Below are positions 33,066 through 37,661 of a stretch of 37,661 nucleotides of DNA, piece after piece; position 1 is the stretch's first letter; each line of letters begins with the position of its first letter. The notes under the pieces are model-generated. The model searched no databases. It was not told the DNA's origin and worked only from the letters and a program-made list of their open reading frames with translations. Source of the DNA: Bacillota bacterium (GTDB lineage Bacteria; Bacillota; Clostridia; Peptostreptococcales; Anaerovoracaceae); assembly GCA_019420305.1 (NCBI GenBank), contig JAHZHL010000023.1:1-37661 (forward strand). The letters are read 5' to 3'. A program made the position numbers and the translations under genes.

Positions 33066-33653
33066 ATGAACCGTGAACAAAAGCGGCTCCGGGTGCTGAT
33101 CGTCTCTTCAAGTGAAAAGGCGGAGCATCTGCTGCGGGATCTTCTTCCGTCCGCCTCTTTTTCACCCATCGGCTCGGTGTCCTCAATCGGCGAGGCGAAA
33201 CGGATCATTCTCCGATCGTCGGTTGACGTCCTTATTATCAACGCCCCGCTGAAAGATGAATTTGGAACGCAGTTCGCGATCCAGGCGGCAGATACTCACA
33301 ATATAGGAGTCCTGATGCTGGTGCGATCGGAGTTCTTCGGGCCGGTTTCGGAGAAGGCGGGGAGATTCGGCGTTTTAGTGCTGTCCAAACCGGTAAACCG
33401 GGTGCTGGCTTCCCAGGCTGTCGGACTGCTGGCCGCTATGCGCAGGAAAGTGGGAGCGCTGGAAAAAGAGGCTTCCTCTCTCCAGCGGAAAATGGAAGAA
33501 ATCCGTCTTGTAAACCGGGCCAAGCTGGTTCTGATGGAGCATCTGAATATGAGCGAGGCGCAGGCGCACCGGTATATTGAGAAGTCCGCTATGGACAGCT
33601 GCACAAAGCGAAGCGAAGTGGCGGAAACGATTATCCGGACTTATGAAAATTAA
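33066..33653 (+). CDS. ANTAR-domain antiterminator with degenerate receiver
   Basis: 195 residues. The N-terminal receiver-like domain (8-120) lacks the phosphorylation chemistry: the acidic pair is SSS at 14-16 and the phosphoacceptor position is N59 (VLIINAPL). The conserved lysine in SKP (K108) remains. After a coiled linker, the RNA-binding ANTAR domain (about 143-190) shows NRAKLVLMEHLNMSEAQAHRYIEKSAM. Such proteins bind paired hexaloop hairpins in leader RNA and prevent termination. The ATG has an ideal AGGAGGTGA upstream. It is co-transcribed with a glutamine synthetase and lies near a candidate target in the glnN leader. Confidence 0.9.
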   Translation: MNREQKRLRVLIVSSSEKAEHLLRDLLPSASFSPIGSVSSIGEAKRIILRSSVDVLIINAPLKDEFGTQFAIQAADTHNIGVLMLVRSEFFGPVSEKAGRFGVLVLSKPVNRVLASQAVGLLAAMRRKVGALEKEASSLQRKMEEIRLVNRAKLVLMEHLNMSEAQAHRYIEKSAMDSCTKRSEVAETIIRTYEN

Positions 33654-33664
33654 ATCCCTTGTTT

Positions 33665-34456
33665 TTACAAGAAAAGCAGCAGACTGACGGCCATGACCGC
33701 CATGCCGGAGATCAGACCGTAGATAGAAAGATGGTGCTCGCCGTATTCCCGGGCAGCAGGCAGCAGCTCATCAAAGGAAATGAAAACCATGATTCCGGCG
33801 ACCCCCGCGAAAATTACGCCGAAGATGACGTCGTTCATAAAGGGCATCAGTACCAGCCAGCCCACCAGAGCGCCTACAGGCTCTGCCAGTCCGGAAAGAA
33901 ACGAGTAGCGGAAGGCTTTGATTCTCGAACCGGTAGCGTGATAGATGGGCACGGAAACCGCGATCCCCTCCGGGATATTGTGGATGGCGATGGCGCAGAC
34001 AATGGGGATTGCCACACCGGGATCCTGCAGGGCTGAGACAAAGGTAGCGAGCCCTTCCGGAAAATTGTGAAGGGCGATGGCAAAGGCGGTGAATACTCCC
34101 ATGCGCATAAGGTTTTTCGGCTTTCTGTTTTCCTCTTCCACCGACTTTACCTCATGGGGATTTTGTTCGGAAGGGATCAGCTTGTCAATGAGGGCGATGA
34201 GCAGCATTCCGCCGAAAAAAGACAGGACGGTAATCCAGTTCCCCATTTTTTCTCCCAGATCGGAAGTCAGAGAATCCTGGGCTTTTACAAAAATTTCGAT
34301 CATGGAAACGTATACCATGACACCTGCGGAAAATCCCAGACTGACGGAAAGAAATTTTCGGTTTGTATGTTTGGTTAAAAACGCGATACCGCTTCCGATT
34401 CCTGTGCTGAGTCCGGCCAGCAAGGTCAGAAGAAAGGCGAGCAAAATCGAATTCAT
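33665..34456 (-). CDS. ZIP-family metal transporter, ZupT-like
   Basis: 263 residues with about eight membrane spans and a charged cytoplasmic loop (about 115-140, SEQNPHEVKSVEEENRK). The metal-site motifs of the ZIP family are evident: HNFPEGLATF in span 4 and HNIPEGIAVSVP in span 5. It would import zinc, manganese or iron. It is transcribed away from the TetR gene, and its promoter carries a 20-bp dyad. The likely role is metal uptake opposed to the P1B exporter two genes away. Confidence 0.92.
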   Translation of the reverse strand: MNSILLAFLLTLLAGLSTGIGSGIAFLTKHTNRKFLSVSLGFSAGVMVYVSMIEIFVKAQDSLTSDLGEKMGNWITVLSFFGGMLLIALIDKLIPSEQNPHEVKSVEEENRKPKNLMRMGVFTAFAIALHNFPEGLATFVSALQDPGVAIPIVCAIAIHNIPEGIAVSVPIYHATGSRIKAFRYSFLSGLAEPVGALVGWLVLMPFMNDVIFGVIFAGVAGIMVFISFDELLPAAREYGEHHLSIYGLISGMAVMAVSLLLFL

Positions 34457-34474
34457 AGTAATCCTCCTTTTAGG

Positions 34475-34494
34475 TAGTTAGATATAACTAACTA
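34475..34494 (-). promoter_or_regulatory. Dyad operator before the ZupT-like gene
   Basis: TAGTTAG and CTAACTA arms (34475-34481 and 34488-34494) surround six bases. It lies just downstream of the predicted -10 and about 20 bp before the start, where a repressor would block elongation. The TTAG half-site recalls DtxR-family operators, but the protein is not identified. Confidence 0.6.
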
Positions 34495-34501
34495 TATGTA
34501 T

Positions 34502-34530
34502 ACCATATCATTGTCCGGAACTGCTGTCAA
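34502..34530 (-). promoter_or_regulatory. Promoter of the ZupT-like gene
   Basis: TTGACA (34525-34530) and TATGGT (34502-34507) are 17 bp apart on the minus strand. The -35 overlaps the stop codon of the TetR-family gene. Confidence 0.65.
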
Positions 34531-35093
34531 TGTATGACAGGCAGGATTACCTGTTCAAAATATCCGGCCAGCTCCTCCGGCGATTGTTTTAAATCCTGCC
34601 GCACCCACCATTCGACCATTCCGATAAAGCTGCAGGTAATATGATTGATCAGAAATTCTTCCGGAATGGTCCCGCTGCTTTGGCCCAGTTCCGCAAGCAG
34701 GTGAGCGGTGACGAATTCGCGCAGGTACTGCTTGAAATAAGATAAAAACAGCTCGCTGCTTTCACAGGAGAGCAGGCTGACGATGTTTTTACGGTTATCT
34801 CGCAGGTGATAGAGGATATGCACGATCATAGCTCCGGGATCACCCGCGGAAGCGGAAAAGTCATGGGTATGTTCGCTGGAAAGTGTCTGTGAAAAAACGT
34901 GGGTAAACAGATCGGTGCAAAGCTCTTTCAGCAGTTCGTCCCTGGTTTCGAAATGGGCGTAAAAGGTGCTTCTTCCGATATTAGCTTCGTTAATGATTTC
35001 CTGTACCGTAATTTTCGTATAGCTTTTCTTTGATAACAATTCGGTAAACGCGCGGAATATCGCGTCCCGTGTTTTCTGCTGCCGTCTGTCCAT
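34527..35093 (-). CDS. TetR-family transcriptional regulator
   Basis: 188 residues. The N-terminal helix-turn-helix is clear (ITVQEIINEANIGRSTFYAHFETRDELLKE). The C-terminal 120 residues form a helical ligand domain of the TetR_C type with an aromatic end (GMVEWWVRQDL). The frame reaches 35117, but GGAGG six bases before ATG 35093 selects the shorter form. It is divergent from the P1B ATPase, whose promoter carries a 29-bp dyad that is its likely operator. It may sense the metal or a stress signal connected with export. Confidence 0.9.
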   Translation of the reverse strand: MDRRQQKTRDAIFRAFTELLSKKSYTKITVQEIINEANIGRSTFYAHFETRDELLKELCTDLFTHVFSQTLSSEHTHDFSASAGDPGAMIVHILYHLRDNRKNIVSLLSCESSELFLSYFKQYLREFVTAHLLAELGQSSGTIPEEFLINHITCSFIGMVEWWVRQDLKQSPEELAGYFEQVILPVIH

Positions 35094-35186
35094 GAGGGTC
35101 CTCCTTTTTTCGGACAAATCCGCCGAATTGTTTCGTATTGAACATTCCGGAGGGATTGTTTCTTGCCCGGTTTTCTACAGATCCTT

Positions 35187-35219
35187 TATAATATTATCGA
35201 ACAAAATGTTTGATAATAT
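35187..35219 (+). promoter_or_regulatory. ATPase promoter with overlapping 29-bp operator dyad
   Basis: TATAAT at 35187-35192 overlaps the left arm of a large inverted repeat: 35191-35203 against 35207-35219, matching at 12 of 13 positions around AAA. A TTGCCC 18 bp upstream is a weak -35. Binding by the divergent TetR protein would block RNA polymerase. Confidence 0.75.
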
Positions 35220-35268
35220 ACAAATTGTATTCTATTTTAGAAAAAATCGCAAGAGGGAGGACCGGTAT

Positions 35269-37185
35269 ATGCTGAAAAGAATCAGTGATTTTTTTGCGGG
35301 AGTGAAAATGACGGCAGTGTCGGGAGTCTGCCTGGCGGCAAGTCTTGTGATGCTGCTGGCGGACGTTAATCCGATTTTGGATCCCGCCTGGATTACGGTG
35401 GTGCTGTCCGGATACCCTCTGCTGTATCTGGCTCTGACCCGTTTGTTTTTCGAAAAATGGATTTCGTCAGCGCTGTTGATCTCTATGGCCATGGTAGCGT
35501 CCCTGAGCATTGGAGAACTTTTTGCGGCGGGGGAAGTCGCGTTTATTATGGCAATCGGCGCGATTTTGGAGGATAGGACTGTAGCACGGGCGAAAAAGGG
35601 GCTGTCACAGCTGATTGCCCTGGCGCCCCAGGAAGGACGCCGTCTGACAGCGGAGAACGGAGTGGTTCGGGAAGAGAAGATCCCCGCGGAGCAGATTCAG
35701 GAAGGGGATCTATTGCGAATTCTTCCCGGCGAAAAAATCCCGGTTGACGGTGTAATTGTGGAAGGGCAGACCTCTGTTGATCAGTCAGTCATGACGGGTG
35801 AATCCCTGCCGGCAGATAAAGAAGCGGGAGATGAGGTCTACTGCGGAACCCTCAACTGTTTTGGCGCTGTCGACATCCGGGCGACCAAAGTGGGGGCGGA
35901 CTCGTCCCTGCAAAAGCTGATACGGCTGGTAGAGGAAGCGGAGGAAAAGAAGGCTCCGGTTCAGCGAACCGCGGACAAATGGTCTGTGTGGCTGGTGCCC
36001 ATCGCTTTGTTTATCGCGGTGGCGGCGGCTGTTATCAACTGGCTGCTGGGAGTCGATTTGACGGCTGCTCTGACCCGGGGCGTGACGGTACTGGTGGTGT
36101 TCTGCCCCTGTGCCCTGGCTCTGGCAACGCCGGTTTCGGTCATGGCGGCCATCGGTCAGGCGGCAAAACACGGTGTGATTATCAAATCCGGTGAGGCGCT
36201 GGAGAAGATGGGCAAGGTGGACACCATTGCCTTTGACAAGACGGGAACGCTGACCTTTGGCGCGCCAAAAGTCAGTGATGTTATTGTTCTGGAGCCGCAT
36301 GGGGATGATAGGAATCGGGAGCGTCTGCTGGAACTGGCGGCCGCGGTGGAATCCAGGAGTGAACATCCCCTCGGAAAAGCGATTGTCGCCTTTGCTGCCG
36401 AATCGGGGGTGGCCTGTCAGAATCTGCCGCGGGCAGAGACGTTTCATATGGTTCCGGGAAAGGGCGTCCGGGCGGAAGTGGCCGGAAAAAATGTGTTCTG
36501 CGGCAGCAGCCGGTATCTGAAGGAAAACGGAATCGCGCTGAATGAATTGGCGGAAAAACAACTGGCAAAGCTTCAGCGGCAGGGGAAGGCCTGCATCCTC
36601 ATTGGGGAAGAGGGCGTCTGTATAGGACTGATCGGACTGTCAGATACCCTTCGGCCGGACGCGAAGGCTATGATACAGAAGCTTTCAGAGCTGGGAGCCG
36701 GAACCTGTCTGCTGACAGGAGACAGCCAGCGGACCGCCTGTTACCTGGCGGAGCAGGCGGGGATCTCCAATATTCGCGCGCAGCTGCTTCCGGGAGACAA
36801 GGCAGCGGAAATTACGCGGCTGCAGGCGGAAGGAAAGATGGTCTGCATGATCGGAGACGGAGTGAACGATGCGCCGGCTCTGAAAACCGCTTATGTAGGG
36901 GCCGCAATGGGAAGCATGGGAAGTGACATCGCGGTGGAGGCGGCGGACATCGCGCTTGTGAGCGAAGAACTGTCGAGAATTCCGTATCTCACCCGTCTTT
37001 CCCGATCTGCCCTGAATACGATAAGAGGGAACATCGCGGCTTCCATGTGCATTAACGCCATCGCGGTCGGATTGTCGGTGCTGGGGCTGCTGAATCCGGT
37101 GACCGGAGCCCTGGTTCATAACGCCGGTTCCGTGCTGGTGGTGCTGAACGGAGCGCTTTTGTACGATCGGAACTTTGAGGAATGA
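35269..37185 (+). CDS. Heavy-metal P1B-type ATPase (exporter)
   Basis: 638 residues. Motifs in order: TGES at 176-179, the membrane metal site CPC at 279-281 (FCPCALALATPVS), phosphorylated D323 in DKTGTLT, the HP pair at 366-367, TGD at 483-485, and GDGVNDAP at 529-536. The last span has HNAGSVLVVLN. No N-terminal metal-binding domain with a CxxC is present. CPCAL places it among metal exporters, but the spans do not settle between zinc, cadmium, copper or iron. The frame begins at 35092, but GAGGGAGG supports ATG at 35269. It is divergent from a TetR regulator. Confidence 0.93.
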   Translation: MLKRISDFFAGVKMTAVSGVCLAASLVMLLADVNPILDPAWITVVLSGYPLLYLALTRLFFEKWISSALLISMAMVASLSIGELFAAGEVAFIMAIGAILEDRTVARAKKGLSQLIALAPQEGRRLTAENGVVREEKIPAEQIQEGDLLRILPGEKIPVDGVIVEGQTSVDQSVMTGESLPADKEAGDEVYCGTLNCFGAVDIRATKVGADSSLQKLIRLVEEAEEKKAPVQRTADKWSVWLVPIALFIAVAAAVINWLLGVDLTAALTRGVTVLVVFCPCALALATPVSVMAAIGQAAKHGVIIKSGEALEKMGKVDTIAFDKTGTLTFGAPKVSDVIVLEPHGDDRNRERLLELAAAVESRSEHPLGKAIVAFAAESGVACQNLPRAETFHMVPGKGVRAEVAGKNVFCGSSRYLKENGIALNELAEKQLAKLQRQGKACILIGEEGVCIGLIGLSDTLRPDAKAMIQKLSELGAGTCLLTGDSQRTACYLAEQAGISNIRAQLLPGDKAAEITRLQAEGKMVCMIGDGVNDAPALKTAYVGAAMGSMGSDIAVEAADIALVSEELSRIPYLTRLSRSALNTIRGNIAASMCINAIAVGLSVLGLLNPVTGALVHNAGSVLVVLNGALLYDRNFEE

Positions 37186-37253
37186 GGCGCTGCCGGCTGC
37201 TAATAGCGGCAGGTGCACACCGTTGCTGAATTTACTTGAATTGCGTATACCCG

Positions 37254-37661
37254 CTACAGGTAAACCGTTTTTACAACTCCTTTTCCATCGACGATGTTTA
37301 CTTTGATAAAAAGGAAGATCCGTTACGATCTCCAGTTTTCCTTCAGAAGTTTTTACCGAAACAATCTGCTCCGGAGAAGATAGATTCTGATATTCAAGAC
37401 CTTTATAAACTCCCAATATACATACCAGCCAGCAGAGCAGGATCAGAACTTTCAGCACACGTATTTTTCTGGTTTGGGATTTTCGTATTCGTGTATCGTT
37501 TGCGATTTCCTGCACAATATCACTCTCCTCTCTCAGTAAGGTATCCAGCGAAAGATCCAATGCGTCAGATATGGAAACGATCAGTTGAATGTCCGGATAA
37601 TTCCTGCCCGTTTCCCTTAGTTAAAGATATTGTTGGGTATCTCAAGATGTGTCATTCGATT
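37254..37661 (-). pseudogene. Decayed XRE-type membrane-anchored regulator (partial)
   Basis: Read from the right edge, the frame gives remnants of a helix-turn-helix end (TQQYL, stop, LRETGRNYPDIQLIVS) in which the usual SKWETG is ruined by a TAA and a Trp-to-Arg change. Then follow ISDALDLSLDTLLREESD, a basic stretch, a membrane span (VLKVLILLCWLVCILGVY) and LSSPEQIVSVKTSEGKLEIV. Near 37300-37311 the sense moves to another frame (VNIVDGKGVVKTVYL) and stops at 37254. So at least one nonsense and one frameshift mutation are present. The rest of the open frame, down to 36685, is only the shadow of the ATPase gene. The start lies outside the window. Confidence 0.7.

Noticed and set aside
36685..37253. 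Continuation of the right-hand minus-strand frame into the ATPase gene
   Set aside because: Only the part beyond 37254 makes sense as a regulator remnant. The rest is antisense to conserved ATPase motifs.
1..37661. CRISPR arrays, tRNA or rRNA genes, transposases
   Set aside because: No regularly spaced repeats, cloverleaf-like genes, rRNA signatures or transposase motifs were recognised on reading either strand.

Overview
The window looks like chromosomal DNA of an anaerobic, Gram-positive gut-type clostridium (Lachnospiraceae/Eubacteriales-like). The reasons are strong AGGAGG-type ribosome binding sites with frequent TTG/GTG starts, a spore-type CwlD amidase, an S-box (SAM-I) riboswitch, type III glutamine synthetase, an ANTAR regulator next to glutamine synthetase, DUF4491-type small membrane proteins and moderate GC. 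No phage, transposase, rRNA, tRNA or CRISPR array was seen. Most genes are short operons with their own switches. Family names come from recognising motifs by eye, not from searches.

Layout. 1-4.3 kb: an AlaX-type alanyl-tRNA editing enzyme (minus), then cwlD, an AraC regulator with a GH39-like tail, and a CHAP protein (plus). 4.3-7.8 kb: an Fe-S aldo/keto reductase, a serine-beta-lactamase-like hydrolase and an unknown protein. 7.9-10.8 kb: a consensus promoter, SAM riboswitch with terminator, metK and aspartate kinase, closed by a strong terminator. 10.9-12.8 kb: a DUF6506-like protein, an unknown membrane-anchored protein and an AT-rich Abi_2/HEPN abortive-infection gene. 13.1-16.4 kb: a response regulator, a sensor kinase with an unusual C-terminal multi-pass membrane domain, and a 26-residue membrane peptide. 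16.4-18.2 kb: an internally deleted acetyltransferase pseudogene, DUF4491 and a lipoprotein.

18.3-23.1 kb is a self-contained sigma-54 unit on the minus strand. It has a PAS/AAA+/Fis enhancer-binding regulator, three related dyad sites, a near-perfect -24/-12 promoter, an NhaC-type Na+/H+ antiporter family transporter and a YtcJ-type amidohydrolase. This suggests substrate-induced uptake and hydrolysis of an unknown amide or ester. 23.2-27.8 kb holds small membrane protein paralogues, an 11-residue-repeat amphipathic protein, and a response regulator / kinase / membrane protein operon whose membrane gene carries two compensating frameshifts.

27.9-33.7 kb is a nitrogen-assimilation locus: asnB and glnN (minus), divergent from a glutamine synthetase I-like gene and an ANTAR regulator. 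The glnN leader contains a terminator whose 5' arm can refold into an ANTAR-like A..G hexaloop hairpin. 33.7-37.2 kb is a metal-homeostasis group: ZupT-like transporter, TetR regulator and P1B ATPase, with dyad operators in both control regions. A decayed XRE-type regulator runs off the right end.
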